A stretch of DNA of 64,000 bases from Demequina sp. NBRC 110057 (lineage in GTDB: Bacteria > Actinomycetota > Actinomycetes > Actinomycetales > Demequinaceae). Position 1 is the stretch's first letter, and every line of letters begins with the position of its first letter. The notes under the pieces are model-generated. The model saw only the letters and a program-made list of their open reading frames with translations. It was not told where the DNA came from and searched no databases. The translations under genes and the position numbers were made by a program. This document shows positions 28,234-37,661 of the stretch, in pieces. The DNA lies in the NCBI RefSeq assembly GCF_002090175.1, contig NZ_BBRN01000003.1, forward strand, positions 682,001 to 746,000, given 5' to 3'.

Positions 28234-29015
28234 GGGGATCCTTCCTTGACGCTTTCCGGGGCGGGCTGCGCGGAGGCGTCCGCGTCCGGCTGCACCCGGC
28301 CATTGTCCCGTATCCAGCGCACGCCGACGAACAGGAAGAACGCGCCGAACAGCCACCACTCGAGCGCGTACACGATCGACCGGAAGTTCAGCTCGTGCTC
28401 GGGCTCCGGGTCGGGGATGGCGTTCAGCCCCTCCTCGGGTTCGTCCGCCACGAGCAGCGCCGAGTACAGGGGGCTCTCCCAGTGCTGGGCGAAGACCGCG
28501 GGCGACAGCGTCGACGCCCAGTAGGCGCCCTCCGGCGCCGCGTCATCGACGGAGGCCGATGCTCCCTCGGACCCCCTCAGATAGCCCTCCAGGGAGGTGG
28601 CCTCGCCGGGGCCGCCGAGCTCATCCACGGCATCGGCCGGCAGCCAGCCCACCACGACGGGAAGCGTCGCCGCCTCGCCGGTGCCGGTGGCGTCGGCGTC
28701 CACCGTGAAGGGGCGCACCACCAGGACGGCCTCGACGCCGTCGATCACGCGTCCGCCGCCGACGAGGGCGGCGTCGTCATCGGCGTAGGAACCCTCGACC
28801 GTCACCGTCTTGCCCACGCCGGACTCGGCGGGGCTCGCGGGTGCGAGGGCGTCGGCCAGCGGGACGGCCTCGGCGGTCGCCACGACGTCGCCCTGCTCGG
28901 TCCCGACCCGCCACTGCCACAGGCCGAGCGAGCCGCACACCCCCAGCACGACGGCGAGGACGGCGCACACGCCGACGATCACGCCCCAGCGGAGGGCTCC
29001 CGGCCTGGCGCTCAT
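28230..29015 (-). CDS. SURF1 family cytochrome oxidase assembly protein
   Basis: This 261-residue protein has two membrane segments, near residues 10-32 and 210-230, with an extracytoplasmic domain between, the standard SURF1 layout. The second helix shows the family landmark NFRSIVYALEWWLFG. SURF1 proteins help insert heme a into cytochrome c oxidase. The Ala/Pro/Ser-rich C-terminal tail is extra. Its stop overlaps the DUF3817 start, and its start overlaps the stop of the GGDEF gene by four bases. Confidence 0.9.
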   Translation of the reverse strand: MSARPGALRWGVIVGVCAVLAVVLGVCGSLGLWQWRVGTEQGDVVATAEAVPLADALAPASPAESGVGKTVTVEGSYADDDAALVGGGRVIDGVEAVLVVRPFTVDADATGTGEAATLPVVVGWLPADAVDELGGPGEATSLEGYLRGSEGASASVDDAAPEGAYWASTLSPAVFAQHWESPLYSALLVADEPEEGLNAIPDPEPEHELNFRSIVYALEWWLFGAFFLFVGVRWIRDNGRVQPDADASAQPAPESVKEGSP

Positions 29016-30208
29016 CCGTTGTCCCGTCGGCGCTGCCTCGCGGGCGCCTCGGAGGCGGCGTCGGCCGCCGGCATGGTGGTCGCCACCTGGTCACGTCCCT
29101 TCCGCTTCGCGTCATACAACGCACTGTCCGCCCGGATCAGCGCGTGGTGCGGGGTGCCGGCGTGGTCGCCCACGGTCAGGCCCACCGACATCGTCACGCG
29201 GTGCTCGTGGCCGTCACAGGCGAAAGGGGTGTCGCCCACGGCGGAGCGGACCCGCTCCATCGTGGTGGCGGCGTCCTCGAGCGTTGACTCGGGTAACACG
29301 AAGATGAACTCCTCGCCTCCCCATCGTCCCACGGAATCGGTGAGCCGCAGGTGCGTGCGCAGGCGGGCTCCCACGTTCTCCAGCACGGTGTCGCCGCAGC
29401 CGTGGCCGTGCTCGTCGTTGAGCGCCTTGAAGTGGTCGAGGTCGCCGATGGCGAGGCAGAAGTCGGCACCGTCGTGATGCGCGAGGGTCGCGAGGCGTTC
29501 GAGCACCGGGCGCCTGGTGGCAAGGCCGGTCAGCGCGTCGGTATTCGCCAGGAACTCGGCGCGGCGTGCGCTGAGGTCCGCGAGCGCTCGGGCCTGCTCG
29601 ACCCGATGGTGGGCGAGCGCTGCCGCCATGAACAGGATGAAGGCCGTCAGCAGGGCGTTGATCGAGAACAGCGTCTGCAGCAGCGCCGCGGGCATCGCGT
29701 AGAGGGCGCCGCCGGCGGGCATGCCGACCTGGCACGCGAGGAAGGCCGCGAGCGCGACGGCGAGGGTCACCCATCGCCACACCGCCTGGCGCTCGGTGAA
29801 CATGACGTAGACCAACTGGCCAGCGGTGAGCAGGTACAGGTGCATCCCCGCCTCCCACCCCAGGAACACCGTCGCGGTCACCATCTGCGCCATCGGCACC
29901 GCGAAGGCGAGCAGCGCCGCGGCGAGCTGGCGCCCCAGCCGGGCGAGCAGGATGCCCGCGACGTAGCCGGCCACCCAGAAGATGTGGGCGACGATGAGCC
30001 CGCCCAGCCCGATGATGTCGTACGTGAGGTAGAACGCGGCGTACGACAGGGTGAGGATCAGCGAGAAGACCAGGAACGCGTGGGTGGTGCCGACGGCGCG
30101 GCCAGCGGCGCCCGTGAGCGCCCCCACCCTGCGGTCAAGGACGCGCACGGCAATGCCGGTGAGCGTCCCGCGCGCGCGTGCGGGGGTGGTGGTCATCACG
30201 GTCCCCAT
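29012..30208 (-). CDS. Membrane diguanylate cyclase (GGEEF)
   Basis: This 398-residue protein has six or seven hydrophobic segments over residues 40-215 and a GGDEF domain with intact RWGGEEFIF (about residue 295). It should therefore synthesise cyclic di-GMP. IGDLDHFKALNDEHGHGCGD carries the metal-binding Asp. It heads a tightly packed unit with SURF1, DUF3817 and guaA, so the cyclase gene and the GMP synthase gene are co-transcribed. That is notable because GTP is the cyclase substrate. An internal ATG at 30196 is an alternative start. The upstream 180 bases are shared with pta. Confidence 0.9.
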   Translation of the reverse strand: MGTVMTTTPARARGTLTGIAVRVLDRRVGALTGAAGRAVGTTHAFLVFSLILTLSYAAFYLTYDIIGLGGLIVAHIFWVAGYVAGILLARLGRQLAAALLAFAVPMAQMVTATVFLGWEAGMHLYLLTAGQLVYVMFTERQAVWRWVTLAVALAAFLACQVGMPAGGALYAMPAALLQTLFSINALLTAFILFMAAALAHHRVEQARALADLSARRAEFLANTDALTGLATRRPVLERLATLAHHDGADFCLAIGDLDHFKALNDEHGHGCGDTVLENVGARLRTHLRLTDSVGRWGGEEFIFVLPESTLEDAATTMERVRSAVGDTPFACDGHEHRVTMSVGLTVGDHAGTPHHALIRADSALYDAKRKGRDQVATTMPAADAASEAPARQRRRDNG

Positions 30209-30388
30209 CTCTGGCGGCCCGCGACGTGTCGACCGTGTCGCGGGGCCCCGCCGCCTCAGCGCGCACCAGCCTAGTTCGGCGCCCCGCGGCTCGCCACCGA
30301 TACGGGACCGGCTCGTACGCCCCCGAGCGGGCTTCTACCGGGCCTATCGTCACGGGCACCGATGCCGCGGACGTGTAAGGATGGGCGC

Positions 30389-32467
30389 GTGGCACGAAGC
30401 ATCTACATCGCATCGGCCGAGGGCGACACCGGTAAGTCCACCGTCGCTCTCGGGATCACCCGCCTGCTGGCCCGAACGGTCGGCCGTGTGGGGATCTTCC
30501 GACCCGTCGCGCGAGTGGCCGACGGATCCGACTACGTTCTCGATCTGCTCCTGGGGCAGGACGGCGTGGTGACCTCCAACGATGACGCCGTGGGCGTCAC
30601 GTACGAGGACGTCCATACCGATCCCGAGGCGGCGCTCGCGACCATCGTCGCCCGCTACCACGAGGTGGCCAGGGCGTCCGAGGTGGTCGTCATCGTCGGC
30701 ACCGACTACACGGACGTGTCCGGCGCGGCCGAGTTCGCGTTCAACGCGCGCATCGCCGCGAACCTGGGCTCCCCCGTCGCGCTCGTGGTGCACGGCCGCG
30801 ACCGCACCCCCGCGGAGATCGCCCGCGTCGTGGGCCAGACCCGCGCCGAGCTCGAGGAGGGCCACGCCCGCGTCGCGGCAGTGTTCGCCAACCGCTGCGA
30901 GCCAGGCCAGCTCGAGGCGATCAGGCAGTCCCTGCCGGCCGACATCGGGATGGGCGCGCTGCCCGAGGACCCGATCCTCACCGCCCCGCTGCTGGGCGCA
31001 CTCGTCGAGGCGGTCGACGGCACCCTGATCTCGGGCGACGAGGCGCTCCTCAGCCGCGAGGTGCGCTCCGTCAACATCGGCGCGATGACCGCCGCGCACC
31101 TGCTGGAGCGCATCGACGAGGGCACCGTGGTCATCACGCCGGGCGACCGCTCGGACACCCTGCTGGCGCTCCTGTCCGCCCACGCCGCGGACAACTTCCC
31201 GTCGCTCACCGGCATCATCCTCAACGGCGGCTTCACCCCCGAGCCGGCGATCGCCCGCCTCATCGAGGGCCTCGGCTCGTCGCTTCCCGTCATCACCACC
31301 GAGCTGGGCACCTACGGCACCGCTCGCCGCTGCTGGAACACGCGCGGCCGCGTGTCGATCGAGTCCGCGGTGAAGGTGGACACCGCCCTCAGCATGTTCG
31401 ACCGCCACGTCGACGCCGACGCCCTGCTCGCGCTGCTCGACGTGGCGCGCACCGACGTGGTGACGCCTCTCATGTTCGAGCACGACCTGCTGGACCGCGC
31501 CCGCTCGGCCCGCCAGCACATCGTCCTTCCCGAGGGAAGCGACGACCGCATCCTGCGCGCCGCCTCGACGCTCATGACGCGCGACGTGGTCGACATCACG
31601 ATCCTGGGACCCGAGGCAGCGATCCGTGGCCGCGCCGGCGAGCTGGGGCTCGACCTCGGCGCCGCCCGCATCGTCTCCCCGTCCGACCCCGACCTCGTCG
31701 AACGCTTCGCCGCGGACTACGCCGAGGTGCGCAAGGCCAAGGGCGTGACGCTGGATCAGGCCCGCGACACCGTCCAGGACGTGTCGATGTTCGGCACGAT
31801 GATGGTGCGCCAGGGCCTCGCCGACGGCATGGTGTCCGGCGCCGCACACACGACCGCGCACACGATCATGCCGTCGTTCCAGGTCATCAAGACCCCGCCT
31901 GGCGTCTCGATCGTGTCCTCGGTGTTCTTCATGTGCCTGCCGGACAAGGTCCTCGTCTACGGCGACTGCGCGGTCAACCCCGACCCGACCGCCGAGCAGC
32001 TCGCCGACATCGCCATCTCCTCCGCGGAGACCGCGGCGCAGTTCCACATCGAGCCGCGCATCGCGATGCTGTCGTACTCCACCGGCGAGTCCGGTTCCGG
32101 CCACGACGTCGACAAGGTCCGCGAGGCCACGCGCCTGGTACGAGAGCGTCGCCCCGACCTCCTGGTCGACGGGCCGATGCAGTACGACGCCGCCGTCGAG
32201 CCGTCGGTGGCCGCATCGAAGGCCCCCGACTCTGACGTCGCCGGCCGCGCCACCGTGCTCGTGTTCCCCGACCTCAACACGGGAAACAACACCTACAAGG
32301 CGGTGCAGCGCTCGGCGGGCGCGGTCGCCGTCGGCCCCGTGCTGCAGGGCCTGCGCAAGCCGGTCAACGACCTGTCGCGCGGAGCGCTCGTCCAGGACAT
32401 CGTCAATACCGTCGCGATCACCGCGATCCAGGCACAGGGCCTCAAGGCCAAGGAGGACAACGCATGA
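30389..32467 (+). CDS. pta: Phosphate acetyltransferase
   Basis: This 692-residue enzyme interconverts acetyl-CoA and acetyl phosphate. It is the long form: an N-terminal P-loop domain (EGDTGKSTVALGI), a central DRTGG-like domain, and a C-terminal catalytic PTA_PTB domain (about residues 375-690) with GMVSGAAHTTAHT and PDLNTGNNTYKAVQRSAGA. The GTG at 30389 has AAGGA seven bases upstream. Its stop overlaps ackA (ATGA), making the classical acetate switch operon. Phosphoketolase, encoded 12 kb away, feeds acetyl phosphate into the same node. Confidence 0.96.
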   Translation: MARSIYIASAEGDTGKSTVALGITRLLARTVGRVGIFRPVARVADGSDYVLDLLLGQDGVVTSNDDAVGVTYEDVHTDPEAALATIVARYHEVARASEVVVIVGTDYTDVSGAAEFAFNARIAANLGSPVALVVHGRDRTPAEIARVVGQTRAELEEGHARVAAVFANRCEPGQLEAIRQSLPADIGMGALPEDPILTAPLLGALVEAVDGTLISGDEALLSREVRSVNIGAMTAAHLLERIDEGTVVITPGDRSDTLLALLSAHAADNFPSLTGIILNGGFTPEPAIARLIEGLGSSLPVITTELGTYGTARRCWNTRGRVSIESAVKVDTALSMFDRHVDADALLALLDVARTDVVTPLMFEHDLLDRARSARQHIVLPEGSDDRILRAASTLMTRDVVDITILGPEAAIRGRAGELGLDLGAARIVSPSDPDLVERFAADYAEVRKAKGVTLDQARDTVQDVSMFGTMMVRQGLADGMVSGAAHTTAHTIMPSFQVIKTPPGVSIVSSVFFMCLPDKVLVYGDCAVNPDPTAEQLADIAISSAETAAQFHIEPRIAMLSYSTGESGSGHDVDKVREATRLVRERRPDLLVDGPMQYDAAVEPSVAASKAPDSDVAGRATVLVFPDLNTGNNTYKAVQRSAGAVAVGPVLQGLRKPVNDLSRGALVQDIVNTVAITAIQAQGLKAKEDNA

Positions 32468-33600
32468 GCGTCAACTACGTGGGGCTCGCGCTGGTCCTCA
32501 ACTGCGGCTCGAGCTCGGTGAAGTACCAGGTGGTCGACACCACCCAGGACGAGCCGCTGGCCGTCGGCCTCGTGGAGCGCGTGACGCACCACTCGGAGGC
32601 CATCCGCGAGATCATCGCGCAGCTGTCCGAGCCCGGATCCGGCGTCGACCTCACCACCCTGACCGTGGTGGGCCACCGGGTGGTCCAGGGAGGCGCCGAG
32701 TTCTCCGCGCCCACGATCATCGACGACGAGGTGGAGCGCAAGATCGCCGTGCTCGCCGCGCTCGCGCCCCTGCACAACCCGCCGAACCTCGCCGGCATCA
32801 CCGCGGCGAGGGCGGCGTTCCCCGACCTTCCGCACGTCGCCATCTTCGACACGGCGTTCCACTCGACCCTGCCGGTGGAGGCGTACACCTACGCCGTCGA
32901 CCGCCACGTCGCCGCCGAGCACGGCGTGCGCCGCTACGGCTTCCACGGCACCTCGCACGCCTACGTGTCGCGAGAGACCGCGCGCCTCATGGGACGCGCC
33001 GTCGGCGACGTCAACACCATCGTGTTGCACCTCGGTAATGGCGCCTCGGCGTGCGCCGTCAAGGGCGGCATCTCGGTCGACACGTCGATGGGCCTCACGC
33101 CGCTCGAGGGCCTCGTCATGGGCACCCGTTCCGGCGACATCGACCCCGCGGTCACGCTTCACCTGGCCCGCACGGCAGGCATGACCCCCGACGAGGTCGA
33201 CACCCTGCTGAACCGCCACTCCGGCATGGTCGGACTCACCGGCTACTCGGATATGCGCGACGTCAACGCCGCGATCGAGGCGGGAAGCCACGAGGCCCGC
33301 GTGGGAATGGACGTCTACTGCCGCCGCATCCGTGGCTACGTGGGCAACTACTACGCCCAGTTGGGCCACCTCGACGCGATCACCTTCACCGCCGGCGTCG
33401 GCGAGAACGATCCGGTGGTGCGCGCGGGCGCGCTCGCCGGCCTCGAGGAGCTCGGCATCGAGATCGACCCCGAGCGCAACGCCGGCCGCAAGAAGGAGCC
33501 CACCCTCATCAGCACCGACGCGTCGCGCGTCCAGGTGTGGGTGGTGCCCACCAACGAGGAGCGCGAGATCGCCCTCCAGTCGATCGCGGCGGTGTCGTAA
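32464..33600 (+). CDS. ackA: Acetate kinase
   Basis: This 378-residue enzyme converts acetyl phosphate and ADP to acetate and ATP. It has the ASKHA-fold signature LVLNCGSSSVKYQ at the start. FHGTSHAYV, LHLGNGAS, DTSMGLTPLEGLVMGTRSGD and FTAGVGEN follow in the family order. It is translationally coupled to pta by a 4-base overlap and followed by a U-tailed terminator. Confidence 0.98.
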   Translation: MSVNYVGLALVLNCGSSSVKYQVVDTTQDEPLAVGLVERVTHHSEAIREIIAQLSEPGSGVDLTTLTVVGHRVVQGGAEFSAPTIIDDEVERKIAVLAALAPLHNPPNLAGITAARAAFPDLPHVAIFDTAFHSTLPVEAYTYAVDRHVAAEHGVRRYGFHGTSHAYVSRETARLMGRAVGDVNTIVLHLGNGASACAVKGGISVDTSMGLTPLEGLVMGTRSGDIDPAVTLHLARTAGMTPDEVDTLLNRHSGMVGLTGYSDMRDVNAAIEAGSHEARVGMDVYCRRIRGYVGNYYAQLGHLDAITFTAGVGENDPVVRAGALAGLEELGIEIDPERNAGRKKEPTLISTDASRVQVWVVPTNEEREIALQSIAAVS

Positions 33601-33623
33601 CCCGGCTGCGGAATCCCGTCTCG

Positions 33624-33658
33624 AGGGGCGTGTCGGCGGTCGCCGACACGCCCCTTTT
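33624..33658 (+). terminator. Rho-independent terminator of pta-ackA
   Basis: AGGGGCGTGTCGGCG (33624-33638) pairs with its complement at 33641-33655. A TTTT run follows on the plus strand. It lies 24 bases after the ackA stop. Confidence 0.92.
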
Positions 33659-33773
33659 CATCGTTGTGATCTATCCCACTGCGCCGTGGCACTATTCGGG
33701 CTTTCCGGACGCCTAGAGTGGAGAACTACGGTCGCTTTCGATGGCACGGGCGGCCCGGTGAGGAGCCCTTCCC

Positions 33774-34565
33774 ATGATCGACGTCTCGGCGTGGGTGACC
33801 CACGCGACGCGTGAGCCCAGCGACGATTTTCTGACCGCACTCGACCGCCGCTGGCGCGCCGCGGTGACCGATAGCACGGTGAACTGCGCGCCCCTCACGG
33901 ACCCGCTGCGCGCGTTCGTGATCGCGCACGTCGACCGGGCCGCGCACAAGCGCAGGCTGCGCACTGTGGTTGTCCTGCCCGGCGAGACCCACGAGGACGA
34001 CCACGGCTTCACCCCGATGTCCGACCTCGTGCCGAGCGACATGTTCGGCCCGCAGTCGCTCGAGGTGCTCCACTGCGGAGACGAGTCGGCGCTGGCCGCC
34101 GCGCTCGAGCTCGCGAAGACGGACCCGCACGTGCTGGTGGTGCCCGTCATCACCGAGCGCCAGTTCGCCGACATCGACATCTTCGACGCCCACTCCGCGG
34201 CGCTGCTGCGCCCCGAGTATCACGGCGTGGTGCTGCCGTTCATGTACGCGCCCCTGGCCGAGCCGTTCGACGAGGCGATCGAGCGCGAGGACCTGCTGCG
34301 CGCCTCGGGCTGGGGCACCTACACGGTGGACGTCGACTTCACGCTGCAGGAGCCCGTCGACATCCACCGCCACGTCGCGGTCCTGCTCGAGGACCTGTGC
34401 GACGAGATCTCCCAGAACAAGGCCGATGCCGCCGCCCGCGTATTGCTGAGCCCTCCCCTGTGGCCGCTGGTCACGGTGCGCGCGCCGGAGACGTGGGACC
34501 CCGAGCGGTGCCTCAGCGCCGACGACGCGAGGGACGCCGAGGGCGCGCGCCGCGAGCTGTCGTAG
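33774..34565 (+). CDS. Uncharacterised soluble protein
   Basis: This 263-residue protein has no membrane segment and no signal peptide. It looks like a mixed alpha/beta cytoplasmic fold with LRTVVVLPGETHEDDHG, HVLVVPVITERQFADI and a C-terminal acidic tail. I recognise no enzyme motif. GTGAGGAG precedes the ATG. It stands alone between the ackA terminator and a convergent amidotransferase gene that ends three bases away. The AT-rich 33661-33720 stretch upstream likely contains its promoter. Confidence 0.75.
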   Translation: MIDVSAWVTHATREPSDDFLTALDRRWRAAVTDSTVNCAPLTDPLRAFVIAHVDRAAHKRRLRTVVVLPGETHEDDHGFTPMSDLVPSDMFGPQSLEVLHCGDESALAAALELAKTDPHVLVVPVITERQFADIDIFDAHSAALLRPEYHGVVLPFMYAPLAEPFDEAIEREDLLRASGWGTYTVDVDFTLQEPVDIHRHVAVLLEDLCDEISQNKADAAARVLLSPPLWPLVTVRAPETWDPERCLSADDARDAEGARRELS

Positions 34566-34568
34566 CGC

Positions 34569-35249
34569 CTACGCGAGGTCGCGCAACCACGCGCGGATCA
34601 TCACGATTCCCGCCATCGCCGCCTCATCGGCGACAGCGGCGGTCTGCCGCCTGAGGGCGACGGGGTCGATGCCCCGCTGAGCGAGCTCCACGGCGTGACC
34701 CATGAGCCACGGCTCGATCGCCTCGCCGTCGACCTCCGCGTGGAACTGGAGCGCGAGGCCCGAGCCGGCGGCGAAGGCCTGGTGCACGGTCGCCGGGGAC
34801 GACGCCAGCAGGGTCGCACCGTCGGGAAGGTCGAAGGTGTCCCCGTGCCAGTGCAGCACCGGGGCGTCCGCGAACGCGCTCAGCGGCCCGGTGCGGCCGG
34901 CGAGGGTGAGGGCGAGGTCGCCCCACCCGATCTCCACCTCACCCGGGCGCACCTGGGCGCCCAGCGCGGCCGCCATGAGTTGCGCGCCCAGGCACACGCC
35001 GAGGGTGGGCAGCCCCGCGTCGAGCCGCCGCGCGATCAGCGCAATCTCCTCGTCGAGAACCGGATAGGAGGCGCGGTCCCCGACCCCGATGGGCCCACCC
35101 AGTACGACGGTCAGGTCCGCCATCGCGGCGGCGCCGAGGTCGTCCACCCCCGCATCGAGGTAGGTGATCTCGTAGCCGTGCGCGCGGATCTCCGCCTCCC
35201 AGAGCCCCAGGTCCTCGAACCGCACGTGGCGTACCGCGACGCATCTCAT
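34569..35249 (-). CDS. Class I glutamine amidotransferase-like protein
   Basis: This 226-residue protein has a stand-alone GATase1 fold: nucleophile Cys in LGVCLGAQLMAAALG and an active-site His in LQFHAEVDGE. It resembles the GMP-synthase-like amidotransferase family (YfeJ type), whose members hydrolyse glutamine or gamma-glutamyl compounds. The partner or substrate is unknown. The ATG at 35249 begins MRCVAVRHV, the usual first strand of the fold, so longer forms are rejected. It is divergent from the GntR gene, and the 75 bases between hold a palindrome. Confidence 0.85.
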   Translation of the reverse strand: MRCVAVRHVRFEDLGLWEAEIRAHGYEITYLDAGVDDLGAAAMADLTVVLGGPIGVGDRASYPVLDEEIALIARRLDAGLPTLGVCLGAQLMAAALGAQVRPGEVEIGWGDLALTLAGRTGPLSAFADAPVLHWHGDTFDLPDGATLLASSPATVHQAFAAGSGLALQFHAEVDGEAIEPWLMGHAVELAQRGIDPVALRRQTAAVADEAAMAGIVMIRAWLRDLA

Positions 35250-35284
35250 GCACGCGAGTCTAGGCGGGGCATCGACTCGCGCCA

Positions 35285-35317
35285 GATGCATGCATCAACG
35301 CATACAAGGTGTAACGT
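35285..35317 (+). promoter_or_regulatory. Promoter and putative operator of the GntR-MFS operon
   Basis: A perfect 12-base palindrome GATGCATGCATC (35285-35296) overlaps the position expected for a -35 box. TAACGT (35312-35317) fits a -10 and ends seven bases before the ATG at 35325, with no Shine-Dalgarno. A leaderless, self-repressed promoter is the simplest reading. Confidence 0.5.
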
Positions 35318-35324
35318 GGGACCT

Positions 35325-35999
35325 ATGTCCCCCACCTCAGCGCTCCCCTGGGAGTATTCCGACCTCCGTTCCGTCTCCTGGCGCCTCGCCGCGAACGCCG
35401 CCCGCGGCATCGTCGACGGCTCCATCCCCGCGGGCACCGTCCTCACCGAATCCGCGCTCGCAGACGAGGGCGGCGCGAGCCGCACCCCCGCCCGCGAAGC
35501 CATGGTGCAGTTGCAGACGTGGGGCCTCGTGCGCCTCATGCCCAAGAAGGGCGCCGTCGTCACGGTGATGAGCGACCGCGAGCGCGACGAACTGCTCGAC
35601 GTCCGGTCGTCTCTCGAGCAGCGCGCGGGCGAGGTGATCTCGGCCGATGCTGAGCTCGCCGGCGAGCTCGCGGACCGCCTCGACGACCTCCACGCCGCGC
35701 AGGAGCGCGCCATCGCCGAGGAGGACGCCCTCGCGTTCGCCGGGCTGTGCGTCACGTACCACTTGCAGATCATCGCGATCGACGGCAACGAGGTGGTCCA
35801 GCAGGTGGTCGACCTGCTCGGCCCGCGCCTGGCACGCGTCACCTACATGGCCGTCGCCGGCGACCTGAAGGCAGCGCGCCGCTTCCTCGACGAGCACCGC
35901 GACCTCGCCGCCGTCATCCGCTCGGGCGACGGCGCCGCCTTCGCCGGCTCGGTCCACACCCACATCGCAGGCAGCCGCCCTACCGGCGCCGTCCGTTGA
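35325..35999 (+). CDS. GntR-family regulator with FCD domain
   Basis: This 224-residue protein has an N-terminal winged HTH (about residues 15-80: TVLTESALADEGGASRTPAREA, LVRLMPKKGAVVTV) and a C-terminal all-helical FCD ligand domain starting with ERDELLDVRSSLEQ. FCD regulators bind small organic acids and repress neighbouring transport or catabolic genes. It overlaps the following MFS gene by four bases, so it most likely controls that exporter or importer. The palindrome at 35285 is a candidate operator. Confidence 0.9.
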   Translation: MSPTSALPWEYSDLRSVSWRLAANAARGIVDGSIPAGTVLTESALADEGGASRTPAREAMVQLQTWGLVRLMPKKGAVVTVMSDRERDELLDVRSSLEQRAGEVISADAELAGELADRLDDLHAAQERAIAEEDALAFAGLCVTYHLQIIAIDGNEVVQQVVDLLGPRLARVTYMAVAGDLKAARRFLDEHRDLAAVIRSGDGAAFAGSVHTHIAGSRPTGAVR

Positions 36000-37207
36000 C
36001 CCGGCGCGCCGACTGGCGCCTGGTCGCACCCGCCGTCCTCATGCTGGCGTGGGGAGGCAATCACTTCACGCCTCTCCTCCACGTGTACGAGGAGTTGGGC
36101 CCGTACGCGCCCTGGCAGGCGAACCTCCTGTTGGGCATGTACGTGGTGGGCCTCATCCCCGGACTGCTCGTCGCCGCAGCGGTGTCCGACCGCCGCGGCC
36201 GCCGTCCCGTCATGCTCGCCGGCCTCGCCTCGGGCGCCGCGGGCTCCCTCATCCTCGCCGCGGGCCTTCACCACCTCGCGCTGCTGTCGCTCGGCCGCGC
36301 CCTCGCGGGCATCGGCGTGGGGGTCGCCATGTCGGTCGGAGCGAGCTGGATCGCCGAACTGTCTTCGCCTCGGTTCGACCCCCACGCGGGCGAGGGCGCG
36401 CGCGCCAGGCGAGGCGCCCTCACGCTCACGGTGGGCTTCGCCGTCGGCGCCGCCGTCTCGGGCGCCCTCGCCCAGTGGAGCGACGCCCCGGCGCTCTGGC
36501 CCTATGCCGCCCACCTGGTCGGCACCGTCGCCGCGACAGTGCTGGTGCTGCGCGCCACCGAGACAGTGCGGCCCGAGCACCGGGCCACCGGCGCCTGGTG
36601 GCGGGACCTCACTGTGCCGGCCGCCGGCCAGCGCCGCTTCCTCGGCGTGGTGCTCCCCGCCGCCCCGTGGGTGTTCGCCGCCGCCGGGGTGGCCTACGCC
36701 GTGATGCCCGCGGTGGCCGAGACGTCGCTGGGCAACTGGGCCACCCTGTACGCCACCGTGTTGACCGTGGTCACCCTCGGCATCGGCGCGGCGGTCCAGC
36801 CCTTCGTCGCGCGGCTGGACTCGCGGACCGGGGGACGCGCGCTTCCCGTGGGGCTCACCCTCATGACGGCAGGCATGGGCCTAGCGGCCCTCGCCGCGCG
36901 CGCCGCGGACCCGTGGCTCGCGCTCGGCGTCGCGGCCGTCCTGGGCGCCGCCTACGGCATCACCGTGGTGGCGGGGCTGACGCACGTCATGGCGATCGCC
37001 ACCCCGGACGACCTCGCGGGACTCACGGGCGTCTACTACGCCCTGTCCTACACCGGCTTCCTGCTGCCGACCGTCCTCGCGGCGTCGCTCGCGGCCGTGC
37101 CGTACGCCCTCACTCTCACCGCCGTGGCACTCGCGTGCGCGGCCTGCCTCGCGGTCGTGACGGTCAGGGTGCGGCCGTGGACCTGGTCGCCTCCCGCCCA
37201 GGCGTGA
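35996..37207 (+). CDS. MFS transporter
   Basis: This 403-residue protein has about twelve membrane segments and the MFS loop motif VSDRRGRRPVMLAGL between helices 2 and 3. It begins at TTG 35996, which overlaps the regulator's TGA (TTGA); no better start is available in frame before the first helix (APAVLMLAWG). Substrate is unknown. Coupling to an FCD-type GntR regulator suggests inducible transport of a small organic molecule or drug. It is convergent with the DUF3054 gene 15 bases away. Confidence 0.88.
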   Translation: MTRRADWRLVAPAVLMLAWGGNHFTPLLHVYEELGPYAPWQANLLLGMYVVGLIPGLLVAAAVSDRRGRRPVMLAGLASGAAGSLILAAGLHHLALLSLGRALAGIGVGVAMSVGASWIAELSSPRFDPHAGEGARARRGALTLTVGFAVGAAVSGALAQWSDAPALWPYAAHLVGTVAATVLVLRATETVRPEHRATGAWWRDLTVPAAGQRRFLGVVLPAAPWVFAAAGVAYAVMPAVAETSLGNWATLYATVLTVVTLGIGAAVQPFVARLDSRTGGRALPVGLTLMTAGMGLAALAARAADPWLALGVAAVLGAAYGITVVAGLTHVMAIATPDDLAGLTGVYYALSYTGFLLPTVLAASLAAVPYALTLTAVALACAACLAVVTVRVRPWTWSPPAQA

Positions 37208-37222
37208 CGCGGACGCCCGCCG

Positions 37223-37609
37223 TCAGGCCTTGAGGCCGCGGCGGCGGGCGATCACGCCGGAGACGACGCGCCACCCGATGAGGAACAGCGCGAGGAAGAT
37301 CGCGGCGACGACGACGAACGACACCTGGACACCCTGGCCGCTCGCCAGGCGCAGCGCCATGCCACCCACGAGCGTGGACGCCCACACCACGAGTCCCGTC
37401 GGCCTCCACGCGCACGGGCGCGTCCAGCCGCGCACCATCAGCCACCCCAGCGCCGCGCCCGCCAGGAACGGCCACGCGGTGGTGAGGTAGCCAAGGCCGC
37501 TCTCTCCCAGGATCCCCTCGTCGTGACTCGCCCTGCCGATGGCGGCGAACAACCCGATCGCCGCGACGTCGATCCCCGCAGCCCCGAGCGCCGCTTGCCT
37601 GATGTTCAT
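37223..37609 (-). CDS. DUF3054 family membrane protein
   Basis: This 128-residue protein has four hydrophobic segments. The start GIDVAAIGLFAAIGRASHDEG matches the DUF3054 pattern by recall. Function is unknown. The ATG at 37609 (MNIRQAAL) is preferred because the first helix follows directly; an upstream start adds only Arg-rich sequence. It is divergent from the ABC-F gene with about 50 bases between. Confidence 0.8.
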   Translation of the reverse strand: MNIRQAALGAAGIDVAAIGLFAAIGRASHDEGILGESGLGYLTTAWPFLAGAALGWLMVRGWTRPCAWRPTGLVVWASTLVGGMALRLASGQGVQVSFVVVAAIFLALFLIGWRVVSGVIARRRGLKA

Positions 37610-37661
37610 GGCAGCCAGTCTCGCGCATCGGACCCGGCGCGCACGCAACTACCCTTGACGG